Part shown: positions 42,230-50,685 of the stretch, one piece after another
Numbering within the stretch: the first letter of the stretch is position 1
How the letters are laid out: every line of letters begins with the position of its first letter
Origin: Palsa-504 sp963822765
GTDB lineage: Bacteria > Actinomycetota > Actinomycetes > Streptosporangiales > Streptosporangiaceae
NCBI GenBank assembly: GCA_963822765.1
Contig: CAWGJL010000009.1
Coordinates: 1 to 64,000 of the forward strand
Reading direction: 5' to 3'
Length of the DNA: 64,000 nucleotides
The notes under the pieces: generated by a model
What the model was told of the DNA's origin: nothing
Seen by the model: the letters and a program-made list of their open reading frames with translations, nothing else
The model's database searches: none
Translations under genes and position numbers: made by a program

Positions 42230-43671
42230 TGCTTCAGCTCCCAGCGCGGGCCCTGCGGGGTGTCCTCGACCATGACGCCGATCTCCTCCAAGCCGTCCCG
42301 GATCGCGTCCGCGGTGGCGTAGTCCCGGCGGGCCCGGGCCGCGTCGCGCTGGTCCAGGGTCAGCTTGACCAGCGACCCGATCACCTGGCGCAGCCGCTCG
42401 CCGGACCCGGCGCCGGTCCCGGCGGACGCACCCGACCAGTGCGGCGCGAGCGGGTCCAGGCCGAGGATGTCCAGCATGGCCCGGAGCCGGATCAGGCTGG
42501 CCCGGGCGCCGGTCTTGTCCGACGCGGCCAGGGCCTGGTTGCCGTCCCGGACGCAGGCGTGCACCGCGGCCAGCGCGGCCGGCACGGCCAGGTCGTCGTC
42601 CATCGCCGAACGGAACGACACCGGCAGTTCCTCGTTGTCGTGATCGCCCGGACCCGGCTGGGTCACGTCCAGGCCCAGGCCGCCGAGCACCTCGGCGGCG
42701 CGCAGCACGAAACGCTCGATGCGCTGGTAGGCCGCGACCGCCTCCTCCAGCGCCTCCTCGGAGAACTCCAGCATCGACCGGTAGTGCGCCTGGACCAGGT
42801 AGTAGCGCAGCTCGGCGGGCCGGACCCGGGTCAGCACGTCGGTGACCAGCAGGGAGTTGCCGAGCGACTTGCTCATCTTCTCCCCGGCCATCCCGAGCAG
42901 GCCGTTGTGCAGCCAGTACCTCGCGAAGCCGTCGCCGGCCGCCTGGGACTGGGCGATCTCGTTCTCGTGGTGCGGGAAGATCAGGTCCATCCCGCCGCAG
43001 TGGATGTCGAACGCCGGGCCCAGGTACTTGGTGGACATGGCCGAGCACTCCAGGTGCCAGCCGGGCCGCCCGGGTCCCCAGGGCGTCTCCCAGTACGGCT
43101 CGCCGGGCTTGGCCGCCTTCCACAGCGCGAAGTCGCGCGGGTCGCGCTTGAGCCCGGCGTCGTCGGAGTCCTCGGCCGGGCGCATCTGGTCCAGCCGCTG
43201 GCCGGACAGCGCGCCGTAGGCGGGGAACGAGCGCACGTCGAAGTACACGTCGCCGCCCGCCGGGTAGGCGTGCGCGCCGTCGATCAGCCGGCGCATCAGC
43301 ACGATCATCTCCGGGACGTGCCCGGTGGCGCGCGGCTCGATGTCCGGCGGGCGGCAGCCCACCGCGTCGTAAGCCCAGGTGAACGCGCGCTGGTTGCGCT
43401 CGGCGACGATCCACGGGGCGGCGCCCTCGCGGGCCGCGGTGCGCAGGATCTTGTCGTCGACGTCGGTGACGTTGCGGCAGTAGGTCACCCGGTAGCCGCT
43501 GGCCTCCAGCCAGCGAATCGCGACGTCGAAGCACACGCCCGACCGCAGGTGGCCGATGTGCGGCGGCGCCTGCACCGTGGCGCCGCACAGGTACACCGAC
43601 ACCTGGCCCGGCTCCAGCGGCGCGAACGCGCGCACCGTGCGCGTGGCGGTGTCGTGAAATTGCAAGGTCAC
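42226..43671 (-). CDS. cysS: Cysteinyl-tRNA synthetase from internal GTG start
   Basis: 481 residues, normal CysS length, beginning VTLQFHDTATRTVRAFAPLEPGQVSVYLCGATVQ. A TAGCCT hexamer (43679-43684) ends exactly 7 nt before this GTG, the spacing of a leaderless actinobacterial transcript, so a separate CysS may be made even though the upstream ispF frame runs in without a stop. The protein charges tRNA-Cys with cysteine in the cytosol. Confidence 0.7.
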   Translation of the reverse strand: MTLQFHDTATRTVRAFAPLEPGQVSVYLCGATVQAPPHIGHLRSGVCFDVAIRWLEASGYRVTYCRNVTDVDDKILRTAAREGAAPWIVAERNQRAFTWAYDAVGCRPPDIEPRATGHVPEMIVLMRRLIDGAHAYPAGGDVYFDVRSFPAYGALSGQRLDQMRPAEDSDDAGLKRDPRDFALWKAAKPGEPYWETPWGPGRPGWHLECSAMSTKYLGPAFDIHCGGMDLIFPHHENEIAQSQAAGDGFARYWLHNGLLGMAGEKMSKSLGNSLLVTDVLTRVRPAELRYYLVQAHYRSMLEFSEEALEEAVAAYQRIERFVLRAAEVLGGLGLDVTQPGPGDHDNEELPVSFRSAMDDDLAVPAALAAVHACVRDGNQALAASDKTGARASLIRLRAMLDILGLDPLAPHWSGASAGTGAGSGERLRQVIGSLVKLTLDQRDAARARRDYATADAIRDGLEEIGVMVEDTPQGPRWELKH

Positions 43672-44208
43672 GGTGTACAGGCTAAGGGATACGGCCAGCG
43701 ATAAAAGCAAAGTGCCCGGGGGCGCTGGAACCACGAGGGCCGTGGCGATCGCGGCCAGGCCCTCGCCGCGGCCGGTCAGGCCCAGCCCGTCGGTGGTGGT
43801 CGCGGACAGGCTGACCGGCGCGCCGGACAGCGCCTCGGACATGACCTTCTCGGCCTCGGCCCGGCGCGGACCGATCTTGGGCCGGTTCCCGATGACCTGG
43901 ACCGCGACGTTGCCGATCACGAAGCCCGCCTCGCTGACCAGCCGGAACGTCTCGCGCAGCAGGACCGTGCCCGGTGCGCCCGCCCACTGCGGGCGAGACG
44001 TGCCGAAGTTCTGGCCGAGATCGCCGAGCCCGGCCGCGGACAGCAGCGCGTCACAGACGGCGTGCGCCGCCACGTCGCCGTCGGAATGCCCGGCCAGGCC
44101 CGCCTCACCCGGCCAGAACAGCCCAGCCAGATGCAGCTCTCGCGAACTGGTCAGCGGATGAACGTCGACGCCCAGGCCGACCCTGGGCAGGCCGGGGTAA
44201 GTTGGCAA
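42226..44208 (-). CDS. ispF-cysS: IspF-CysS in-frame composite (MEcPP synthase + cysteinyl-tRNA synthetase)
   Basis: 660 codons without a stop. Residues 1-160 are 2-C-methyl-D-erythritol 2,4-cyclodiphosphate synthase (MEP pathway): VGLGVDVHPL (Asp, His metal ligands), LAGHSDGDVAAHAVCDALLSA, and TTDGLGLTGRGEGLAAIA at its end. Residues from about 180 are cysteinyl-tRNA synthetase: LCGATVQAPPHIGHLRS (Zn Cys, HIGH), the Zn site with LECSAMS and HHENEIAQSQA, and GEKMSKSLGNS. The synthetase would usually be separate, starting at the GTG at 43671. No stop separates them, so a fusion, an internal start, or both occur. Confidence 0.85.
   Translation of the reverse strand: MPTYPGLPRVGLGVDVHPLTSSRELHLAGLFWPGEAGLAGHSDGDVAAHAVCDALLSAAGLGDLGQNFGTSRPQWAGAPGTVLLRETFRLVSEAGFVIGNVAVQVIGNRPKIGPRRAEAEKVMSEALSGAPVSLSATTTDGLGLTGRGEGLAAIATALVVPAPPGTLLLSLAVSLSLYTVTLQFHDTATRTVRAFAPLEPGQVSVYLCGATVQAPPHIGHLRSGVCFDVAIRWLEASGYRVTYCRNVTDVDDKILRTAAREGAAPWIVAERNQRAFTWAYDAVGCRPPDIEPRATGHVPEMIVLMRRLIDGAHAYPAGGDVYFDVRSFPAYGALSGQRLDQMRPAEDSDDAGLKRDPRDFALWKAAKPGEPYWETPWGPGRPGWHLECSAMSTKYLGPAFDIHCGGMDLIFPHHENEIAQSQAAGDGFARYWLHNGLLGMAGEKMSKSLGNSLLVTDVLTRVRPAELRYYLVQAHYRSMLEFSEEALEEAVAAYQRIERFVLRAAEVLGGLGLDVTQPGPGDHDNEELPVSFRSAMDDDLAVPAALAAVHACVRDGNQALAASDKTGARASLIRLRAMLDILGLDPLAPHWSGASAGTGAGSGERLRQVIGSLVKLTLDQRDAARARRDYATADAIRDGLEEIGVMVEDTPQGPRWELKH
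43679..43684 (-). promoter_or_regulatory. Possible leaderless promoter -10 for cysS
   Basis: TAGCCT fits TAnnnT and lies 7 nt from the GTG. A TTGCTT is present but 20 bp further up, longer than ideal. Confidence 0.45.
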
Positions 44209-44680
44209 GGACCTCGTCGAGGAGGGCCTCGGCCTTGTCCTCGTTGGTCTTCTCGGCCAGCGCGAGCTCGCTGACCAGGATCTGCCGCGCCTTGGCCAGC
44301 ATCCGCTTCTCGCCCGCGGACAGGCCGCGCTCGCGGTCCCGCCGCCACAGGTCGCGGACGACCTCGGCGACCTTGTTCACGTCACCGGAAGCGAGTTTCT
44401 CCAGGTTGGCCTTGTAACGCCTGGACCAGTTGGTCGGTTCCTCGGTGTGCGGCGCGCGGAGCACTTCGAAGACCCGCTCGAGCCCTTCCGCGCCGACGAC
44501 ATCACGAACGCCTACCAGCTCGGCATTGTCCGCGGGGACGCGTACGGTCAGGTCACCCTTGTCGACCTTGAGGACCAGATAGCTCCGATCCTCGCCCTTG
44601 ATGGTGCGAGTCTCGACCGCTTCGATGCGAGCAGCCCCGTGATGGGGATAGACGACGGTATCGCCGACCTTGAAAGACAT
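44105..44680 (-). CDS. carD: CarD-type RNA polymerase-binding regulator
   Basis: 191 residues from the ATG at 44680, with GGAAGGGG upstream. Residues 1-60 are the Tudor-like RNA polymerase beta-binding domain (FKVGDTVVYPHHGAARIEAVETR). The rest is the helical DNA-binding domain (NWSRRYKANLEKLASGDVNKVAEVVRDLWRRDRERGLSAGEKRML). Usual CarD ends near LLDEVLA; this one adds about 32 Arg/Ala/Gly residues that overlap the start of ispF by 104 bp, suggesting a lost stop. Stabilises the open complex, essential in mycobacteria. Confidence 0.93.
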   Translation of the reverse strand: MSFKVGDTVVYPHHGAARIEAVETRTIKGEDRSYLVLKVDKGDLTVRVPADNAELVGVRDVVGAEGLERVFEVLRAPHTEEPTNWSRRYKANLEKLASGDVNKVAEVVRDLWRRDRERGLSAGEKRMLAKARQILVSELALAEKTNEDKAEALLDEVLANLPRPAQGRPGRRRSSADQFARAASGWAVLAG

Positions 44681-44949
44681 GTGGCAAGTACCCCTTCCGC
44701 TGAAGACCATCTTACCACGTCGGGCGGTGTCGATAAAACGTCCTTGGCGGCAAATATGCAGGTCAGTACGCCAATAGCAGGCCTGCGCACGCACCGTTGC
44801 GCTGGCCGTGCCGCACCTGGCACCGCCACTGGAAGGCTCACAGCGTTGATTACAGTCTACCTGAGTGATCCGGTAGAGCCCGGCATGTTAAGGCCCTGTT
44901 CACGGGTCCATACTGGATAGCAAGGGTCGGTGCGCGCCGGAGGTGACGG

Positions 44950-45450
44950 GTGAATCCTGGCGACGGGTCAGGGTGGGACGAGCCGCCGCTCGATGTCCAG
45001 ATCCCGGACGACGCGCGCGAACTCGAGCGCGACGTGCTCGCCTACCACCGGGAACTGCGGGCCCGGCGGCGCCGGCACCGGCTGCGCCGGCTGACCGCGC
45101 CCCTGCGCGGGCCGGGCACGGTGATGCCGCTGCTGGCCAGCATCCTGGCCGTCTGCCTGGTGGCCGGGGCCATGCTGTCGGTGGCCACGTTCAGCCCGGC
45201 CACGGGGCCCGAGCACCATGGCAACCCCTCGGCCACCCAGACCGCAGCGACCCGGACCTCTGCGCCCCGGAGCGCACAGAACGCCAGCTCGGCGGCCTCC
45301 ACCACCGCGACACCGGCCACGGCCAGCCCGTCGGCGGGCGCCCGCGTGACCGCCCGGCCCTCGAGCTCGGCGAACTCCTCGGCGGTTTCCTCGACCGGCT
45401 ACCGGGTCCCGGCGAGCCAGATCCGGCCCGGCACGACAGGGAGCCCGTGA
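44950..45450 (+). CDS. Membrane protein with Ser/Thr/Ala-rich tail
   Basis: 166 residues, GTG start. The N terminus is acidic and then Arg-rich (RELRARRRRHRLRRL), followed by one transmembrane helix (TVMPLLASILAVCLVAGAML). The rest is a low-complexity Ser/Thr/Ala/Pro tail, probably outside the membrane and possibly glycosylated. Divergent from carD. Function unknown; such proteins are common in actinomycetes. Confidence 0.7.
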   Translation: MNPGDGSGWDEPPLDVQIPDDARELERDVLAYHRELRARRRRHRLRRLTAPLRGPGTVMPLLASILAVCLVAGAMLSVATFSPATGPEHHGNPSATQTAATRTSAPRSAQNASSAASTTATPATASPSAGARVTARPSSSANSSAVSSTGYRVPASQIRPGTTGSP

Positions 45451-45537
45451 GGGCCTGTACTACCCGGCGTAGAAGCCCGGCGGCGTGACCGCTACGATTC
45501 TTCCGTTCCGATCGGGATGAACCGAGGAGGCCACACG

Positions 45538-46152
45538 GTGACGCGCTGGAACCGCCGCCTGCTTATCGGCGCCCTAGCCATACTGGTCCCGGCGCTGGCC
45601 GGCTGCGAGGCCGGCGACAACGCGCCGACGCTGCAGTTCCACCCGGCCTCTTTCGGGGTGAGCACGACCGTCGACGGCATCAACATCGACAACGTGTTCG
45701 TGCTCGGCCCCGCGCCGGGCTCCACCCTGCAGGCCGGCGGGCAGGCCGCGCTGTTCATGTCGCTGGAGTCGCCGACCAGCGACCGGCTGACCAAGATCAC
45801 CTCGAACGCGGCGAGCTCGGTGCAGCTCGGCAACGGGGCAATCACCCTGAACCCGAACACGCTGGTGGACCTCGGCGGCCCGTCGCCCCTGGTCACGCTG
45901 AACGGCCTGACCAACCCGCTGAGCGGCGGGGAGACGGTGAAGCTGCAGCTCAGCTTCGCCACCGCGGGCACGGTGAACCTCACGGTGCCGGTCGAGCCGG
46001 CCGCGTACGAGTTCGCGACCTACTCCCCGGCGCCCACCCCCACCGCGTCGGCGTCCCTGTCCGTGTCGCTGACCGGGCACAAGCACAAGGCCAAGAAGAA
46101 GACGGCGACCGCCGATCCCACGGCCTCGGCCAGCCCCTCGGCCACGCCGTAG
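45538..46152 (+). CDS. Secreted lipoprotein with Ig-like/PCuAC-like fold
   Basis: 204 residues from the GTG at 45538, with GAGGAGG upstream at about 45523. Signal peptide RRLLIGALAILVPALAGC ends in a lipobox (LAGC), so a lipoprotein on the outer face of the membrane. The body is beta-rich (DGINIDNVFVLGPAPGSTLQAGGQAALFMSLES), resembling copper-chaperone PCuAC-like or Ig-like folds, but without an obvious Met/His copper site. The tail is Ser/Thr/Pro-rich with a Lys-rich patch (HKHKAKKK). Function inferred only loosely. Confidence 0.75.
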   Translation: MTRWNRRLLIGALAILVPALAGCEAGDNAPTLQFHPASFGVSTTVDGINIDNVFVLGPAPGSTLQAGGQAALFMSLESPTSDRLTKITSNAASSVQLGNGAITLNPNTLVDLGGPSPLVTLNGLTNPLSGGETVKLQLSFATAGTVNLTVPVEPAAYEFATYSPAPTPTASASLSVSLTGHKHKAKKKTATADPTASASPSATP

Positions 46153-46186
46153 ACAGGGGTCCCCGCGAGCCAAAGGCCGCCGGCGC

Positions 46187-46350
46187 TGCCTGGACTGTGT
46201 TTTCCCCGCAGACCCACCCCAGGCGCGACGAAGGAGCGACGAGGGAAGGAAGCGCCAGTGAAGGGGGAAGGGGAGGTGCGCAAGCTATTTGCGGAGGGCC
46301 GGAGGCGAGCGGGGGAAACACTGCGCCCCGGAGGCGAGTGGGGAGACAAC
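46187..46350 (+). repeat. Dispersed intergenic repeat, copy A
   Basis: Shares GCCTGGACTG, GGAGCGACGAGGGAAGG, CAGTGAAGGGGGA and GGCCGGAGGCGAGCGGGGG blocks with 48436-48545 (inverted) and 62815-62915. It lies between convergent genes. Confidence 0.6.
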
Positions 46351-46426
46351 AGAGCGGGCACCATGGACCGTTCGGCCGAATAAAGATCTTTTTCTTTTTT
46401 AGCGGAACGGAGCGTGGTTTTACGGG

Positions 46427-47113
46427 TCAGGCTACTGATTCGAACTTGTAGCCGAGTCCACGCACGGTGACGATATGCTGCGGGCGGGCGGGGTCGGCCT
46501 CGATCTTGGCCCGCAGGCGCTTGATGTGCACGTCGAGCGTCTTGGTGTCGCCCACGTAGTCCGCGCCCCACACCCGGTCGATGAGCTGCATCCGGGTCAG
46601 CACCCGGTCGGCGTTGCGCAGCAGCACCTGGAGCAGCTCGAACTCCTTGAGCGGCAGCTGGACCGTGCCGCCGCGGACCGTGACCACGTGCCGGTCCACG
46701 TCCATCCGCACCGGCCCGGACTCCAGGGCCGACTCGGCCACGTCGTCGGTCTCGCCGCGGCGGCGGAGCACCGCGCGCATCCGCGCGACCAGCTCGCGGG
46801 AGGAGAACGGCTTGGTCACGTAGTCGTCGGCGCCGAGCTCGAGCCCGACCACCTTGTCGATCTCGCTGTCCTTGGCGGTCAGCATGATGACCGGGACGTT
46901 CGACTTCTCCCGCAGCGAGCGGCACACCTCGCTGCCCGGCAGGCCGGGCAGCATGAGGTCGAGCAGGACCAGGTCGGCGCCGGTCCGGTCGAAGGTGTCC
47001 AGCGCGTCGGGACCGGTGGAGCAGACCGCGACCTCGAAGCCCTCCTTGCGGAGCAGGTACGAGATGGCGTCGCTGAACGAGTCCTCGTCCTCAACTACCA
47101 GCACACGTGTCAC
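46427..47113 (-). CDS. regX3: OmpR/PhoB-family response regulator (RegX3-like)
   Basis: 228 residues. Receiver domain 1-120 with the phospho-acceptor Asp in LVLLDLMLPGLPG and Lys in LTAKDSEIDKV...YVTKPF. C-terminal winged helix about 130-226 (VRMDVDRHVVTVRGG...LTRMQLIDRVWGADYVGDTKTLDVHIKRLRAKIE). Its start overlaps the kinase stop by 4 nt. Downstream of a SenX3-like kinase, so by synteny this pair is the actinobacterial phosphate-responsive SenX3-RegX3/PhoRP type. Confidence 0.92.
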   Translation of the reverse strand: MTRVLVVEDEDSFSDAISYLLRKEGFEVAVCSTGPDALDTFDRTGADLVLLDLMLPGLPGSEVCRSLREKSNVPVIMLTAKDSEIDKVVGLELGADDYVTKPFSSRELVARMRAVLRRRGETDDVAESALESGPVRMDVDRHVVTVRGGTVQLPLKEFELLQVLLRNADRVLTRMQLIDRVWGADYVGDTKTLDVHIKRLRAKIEADPARPQHIVTVRGLGYKFESVA

Positions 47114-48225
47114 TTGAGTCCCTCCTGGGGCTCGTGGGCGTTCCGCAGCGGGATGAACAGGGTGAACGCCGATCCGGACCCCTCGACGCTGCGCACCGTG
47201 ACCCGGCCGTTGTGCGCCGCCATCACGTGCTTGACGATGGCCAGGCCCAGCCCGGTGCCGCCGGTCGCGCGCGAGCGCGCCGGGTCGACCCGGTAGAAGC
47301 GCTCGAAGATCCGCTCCAGGTCACGCTCGGGGATGCCGATGCCCTGGTCGGCCACGCTGAGCTCGGCGTTGCCGTCGCTGGCCCGCTTCAGGCTGACCAC
47401 CACCCGGGTCCGCTCCGGGCTGTACGCGACCGCGTTCTCCAGCAGGTTGCGCAGCGCGGTGACCAGCAGGTCCTCGTCTCCTAGGACGGACAGGCCGCGG
47501 GTGCCGGCGGACGCGAGGGTGATACCACGGGCGTTCGCCTTCATCCGGCAGCGGTCCAGGGCCTCGGCGACCACCATGTCCAGCTCGACCGGGCGCGGGT
47601 CGGGGACCGGCTCGACGGCCTGGATCCGGGACAGCGTGATCAGGTCCTGGACCAGGTTGGTCAGCCGCTGCGCCTCCTGGCGCATCTTGCCCGCGAAGCG
47701 GCGCACCGCCTCGGCGTCGTCGGCCGCGTCCTCGATGGTCTCGGCCAGCAGGGCCAGCGCGCCGACCGGGGTCTTGAGCTCGTGGCTGGTGTTGGCCACG
47801 AAGTCGCGCTTGACCTCGTCCACGCGGCGGCTCTCGGTCTGGTCCTCGGCCAGCACCAGGACCAGCCCGCCGCCGCCGACGGCCGCGCCGAGCGGGGCCA
47901 CCCGGACGGCGAAGCTCGTCGTGCGCCCGCCGGGCCCGGGGACCTCGAACTCGCCCTCGCGGATCTCGCCGTCCCGCCGGACCTGGCGGGCCAGCGCGGC
48001 CAGTTCGGTGACCATGAGCCGGTCGCCCTTGACCAGGCCGAAGGCGCGGGCCGCGGCACTCGCCCGCAGCACCCGGTCGTTGCTGTCCACGACCACGGCG
48101 GAGGAGGAAAGCACCGACAGGACCGAGGCGATGCCGGGAGGCAGCCGCGTGGGCTGGTGAGCAGCCCGGATGCGGTTGGGGCGGTTGGGCCTCACGGTGC
48201 CCGGTCTGGCGGATCTTATAGCCAT
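47110..48225 (-). CDS. senX3: SenX3-like sensor histidine kinase without membrane helices
   Basis: 371 residues. PAS-like domain about 30-130 (ASVLSVLSSSAVVVDSNDRVLRASAAARAFGLVKGDRLMV), H-box TSHELKTPVGAL, ATP-binding N-box LLENAVAYSP, G boxes DQGIGIPERD and TGGTGLGLAIVKH. Known SenX3 proteins start with two transmembrane helices; here the N terminus (MAIRSARPGTVRPNRPNRIRAAHQPTRLPPG) is basic and hydrophilic. The ATG at 48225 has GGAG upstream and no in-frame hydrophobic extension is seen. Either a soluble variant or truncated start. Partner of the regulator at 46427. Confidence 0.88.
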   Translation of the reverse strand: MAIRSARPGTVRPNRPNRIRAAHQPTRLPPGIASVLSVLSSSAVVVDSNDRVLRASAAARAFGLVKGDRLMVTELAALARQVRRDGEIREGEFEVPGPGGRTTSFAVRVAPLGAAVGGGGLVLVLAEDQTESRRVDEVKRDFVANTSHELKTPVGALALLAETIEDAADDAEAVRRFAGKMRQEAQRLTNLVQDLITLSRIQAVEPVPDPRPVELDMVVAEALDRCRMKANARGITLASAGTRGLSVLGDEDLLVTALRNLLENAVAYSPERTRVVVSLKRASDGNAELSVADQGIGIPERDLERIFERFYRVDPARSRATGGTGLGLAIVKHVMAAHNGRVTVRSVEGSGSAFTLFIPLRNAHEPQEGLK

Positions 48226-48552
48226 GCAATCTCCGCTGTTCGCTCCTGCGGGGGGTGCCAGGGGGGCCGACCCCCCGTGGCCAGCACCGTCCAGGGACGT
48301 GAACGGGGAAGACTCACAGGCTCAATGGTATGCGGAAGATCCATGCGGAAAACAGCGGGCCCGGGACTCACCGGCGATATTCGAAGGTTGTTCACCTACC
48401 GGACAATTCGCGTTTACCTGGCGTTGGCTGGTCAGCGGCAGTGATCCCCGCTCGCCTCCGGGCCCCGCCCGCCTCCCCATCCCCCTTCACTGCGCCGCCT
48501 TCCCTCGTCGCTTCGCTCCTCAGTCCAGGCACCGCCGCGCCCTTCGGCTCGC
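48226..48552. other. Intergenic region with dispersed repeat copy B
   Basis: 327 bp between gpmA and the kinase (both minus). The part 48436-48545 is the inverted copy of the dispersed repeat; the rest likely carries the kinase promoter. Confidence 0.6.
48436..48545 (-). repeat. Dispersed intergenic repeat, copy B
   Basis: On the minus strand: GCCTGGACTGAGGAGCGAAG, CGACGAGGGAAGGCGG, CAGTGAAGGGGGATGGGGAG, GGAGGCGAGCGGGG. Confidence 0.6.
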
Positions 48553-49296
48553 TCAGCGGCCCTGGTTCTTGACCGCCTCGGCGGCTTCGGCGGCGGCGTC
48601 GGGGTCCAGGTAGCGGCCGCCGGGCACCTCGGGGCGGAACGCGTCGTCGAGCTCGTAGACCAGCGGGATGCCGGTCGGGATGTTCAGCTCCGCGATCGCC
48701 GCGTCGCTGATGCCGTCCAGGTGCTTGACCAGGGCGCGCAGCGAGTTGCCGTGCGCGACGACGAGCACGGTCTGGCCGCTGTTCAGGTCCGGCACCACCG
48801 CGTCGTACCAGTACGGGAGCATGCGGGCCACGACGTCCTGGAGGCACTCGGTTTTCGGGCGGGCTTCCGGCGGCAGACTGGCGTACCTGGGGTCGTCCGA
48901 CTGGGACAGCGGGTCGTCGTCGGCGATGGGCGGCGGCGGCACGTCGTAGGAGCGGCGCCACAGCATGAACTGCTCGTCGCCGAACTCCCGCCGGGTCGCG
49001 GCCTTGTCCTTGCCCTGCAGCGCGCCGTAGTGGCGTTCGTTCAGGCGCCAGCTTCTTCTGGTCGGCAGCCACAGCAGGCCGGCTTCCTCCAGGGCCAGGT
49101 TGGCGGTCTGGATGGCGCGGGTCAGCACCGAGGTGTGCAGCGTGTCCGGCCTGATCCCGGACTCGGCCAGCAGCCGGCCGCCGGCTCTGGCTTCTTGCGC
49201 GCCGACCTCGGACAGGGTCACGTCCACCCAGCCGGTGAACAGGCCCTTGGCGTTCCACTCGCTCTCACCGTGCCGCAGCAGCACCAGGGTCTTCAT
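48553..49296 (-). CDS. gpmA: 2,3-bisphosphoglycerate-dependent phosphoglycerate mutase
   Basis: 247 residues, full length. Catalytic His in LLRHGESEWN near residue 8-15, the second site in LTRAIQTA, Glu in LNERHYGALQGKDK, and the second His in VVAHGNSLRALVKHLDG. Interconverts 3- and 2-phosphoglycerate in glycolysis in the cytosol. The gpmA/mshA divergent pair is common in actinobacteria. Intact. Confidence 0.95.
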   Translation of the reverse strand: MKTLVLLRHGESEWNAKGLFTGWVDVTLSEVGAQEARAGGRLLAESGIRPDTLHTSVLTRAIQTANLALEEAGLLWLPTRRSWRLNERHYGALQGKDKAATRREFGDEQFMLWRRSYDVPPPPIADDDPLSQSDDPRYASLPPEARPKTECLQDVVARMLPYWYDAVVPDLNSGQTVLVVAHGNSLRALVKHLDGISDAAIAELNIPTGIPLVYELDDAFRPEVPGGRYLDPDAAAEAAEAVKNQGR

Positions 49297-49355
49297 GGTC
49301 GTTCAGCTTATCGGCGTCCGGGAACAGCCGGCGTCCGGCCGGAGTTGCTTAGGAC

Positions 49356-50639
49356 GTGCAGCGCAGGAGCCCACGCCGGATCGCGACCATCAGCCTGCAC
49401 ACATCCCCGCTTGACCAGCCGGGTACCGGCGACGCCGGCGGGCTCAACGTCTACGTGGTCGAGGTGTCCAAGCGGCTGGCCGAGCGCGGCATCGAGGTCG
49501 AGATCTTCACCCGCGCGGTCTGCCGGGACACGCCGCCCACCGTCGAGCTGGTTCCCGGCGTGCTGGTCCGCAACGTGGTGGCCGGGCCGTTCGAGGAACT
49601 GGACAAGAACGCGCTGCCCGCCCAGATCTGCCCGTTCACCTTCGGGGTGCTGCGCACCGAGGCCGCGTACGCGCCCGGCCGGTACGACCTGCTGCACGCG
49701 CACTACTGGCTGTCCGGCCAGGTCGCCGCGGTGGCGGCCGAACGCTGGGGGGTTCCGCTTGTCCAGTCCATGCACACCCTGGGCAAGGTGAAGAACCAGG
49801 CCCTGGCGCTCGGGGATTGCGCCGAGTCCGCGGAGCGGATCCAGGGTGAGGTCTCGGTTGTGGTCGCGGCCGACCGGCTGGTGGCCAACACCGCCGAGGA
49901 GGCGCGGCAGCTCACCGACCTGTACGGCGCCGACCCGTGGCGGGTCGAGACGGTCAGCCCGGGAGTGGACCTGTCGGTGTTCCGGCCTGCTTCCGGGGGG
50001 CTTGCCGGGGCGCTTGCTGTGCGGCGGCGGCTGGGGCTGGCTCCGGACGCGGTGGTGCTAGCGTTCGCGGGGCGGATCCAGCCGCTGAAGGGGCCGGACG
50101 TGGTGCTGCGCGCGGCGGCCTCGCTGCTGCGGCTGTGTCCCTGGCTTGCGGACCGGCTGGTCGTCGTCATCGTGGGCGGCCCGAGCGGGTCGGAAGTCGG
50201 GGCGCCGGGGCGGCTGGAGGGGCTAGCGGCTTCGCTGGGGATTTCTTCTCGTATGCGTTTCGAGGCGCCGTGCCCGCAGGCGGAGCTGGCGGACTGGTAC
50301 CGGGCCGCGGACGTGGTGCTGGTGCCGTCGCACTCCGAGTCGTTCGGGCTGGTGGCGCTGGAGGCTCAGGCGTGCGGCACGCCGGTGGTGGCGGCCGCGG
50401 TGGGGGGCTTGCGGACCGCGGTGCGGGACGGTTACTCCGGCGTTCTGGTGGACGGCCACGATCCTGAGGTGTGGGCGCGGGTGCTGGCGGACCTGCTTAG
50501 GTCGCCGGCGCGGCTGGTGGCGCTGTCGCGCGGGGCGCGGGAGCACGCGGCGGCGTTCAACTGGCCCGCGACGGCGGAGCGGCTCGTCGGGGTGTATACC
50601 GGAGCGATGAACGAAGCCGCGGAAACCGTGCGCGCATGA
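49356..50639 (+). CDS. mshA: D-inositol-3-phosphate glycosyltransferase (mycothiol biosynthesis)
   Basis: 427 residues, GTG start. GT4 glycosyltransferase: N domain RIATISLHTSPLDQPGTGDAGGLNVYVVEVSKRLAERG, which holds the UDP-GlcNAc/Ins-1-P site, and a C domain with FAGRIQPLKGPDVVLRAA and the E-x7-E nucleotide-sugar motif in PSHSESFGLVALEAQACGTPVVA. Makes GlcNAc-Ins-P, the first step of mycothiol. Shows the host makes mycothiol. Followed 46 bp later by a YbjN protein. Confidence 0.95.
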   Translation: MQRRSPRRIATISLHTSPLDQPGTGDAGGLNVYVVEVSKRLAERGIEVEIFTRAVCRDTPPTVELVPGVLVRNVVAGPFEELDKNALPAQICPFTFGVLRTEAAYAPGRYDLLHAHYWLSGQVAAVAAERWGVPLVQSMHTLGKVKNQALALGDCAESAERIQGEVSVVVAADRLVANTAEEARQLTDLYGADPWRVETVSPGVDLSVFRPASGGLAGALAVRRRLGLAPDAVVLAFAGRIQPLKGPDVVLRAAASLLRLCPWLADRLVVVIVGGPSGSEVGAPGRLEGLAASLGISSRMRFEAPCPQAELADWYRAADVVLVPSHSESFGLVALEAQACGTPVVAAAVGGLRTAVRDGYSGVLVDGHDPEVWARVLADLLRSPARLVALSRGAREHAAAFNWPATAERLVGVYTGAMNEAAETVRA

Positions 50640-50685
50640 GCGCTTCTTCCGCTTCTGGTCGGCGTCGGCTTCGGCGTCGGCTTCT

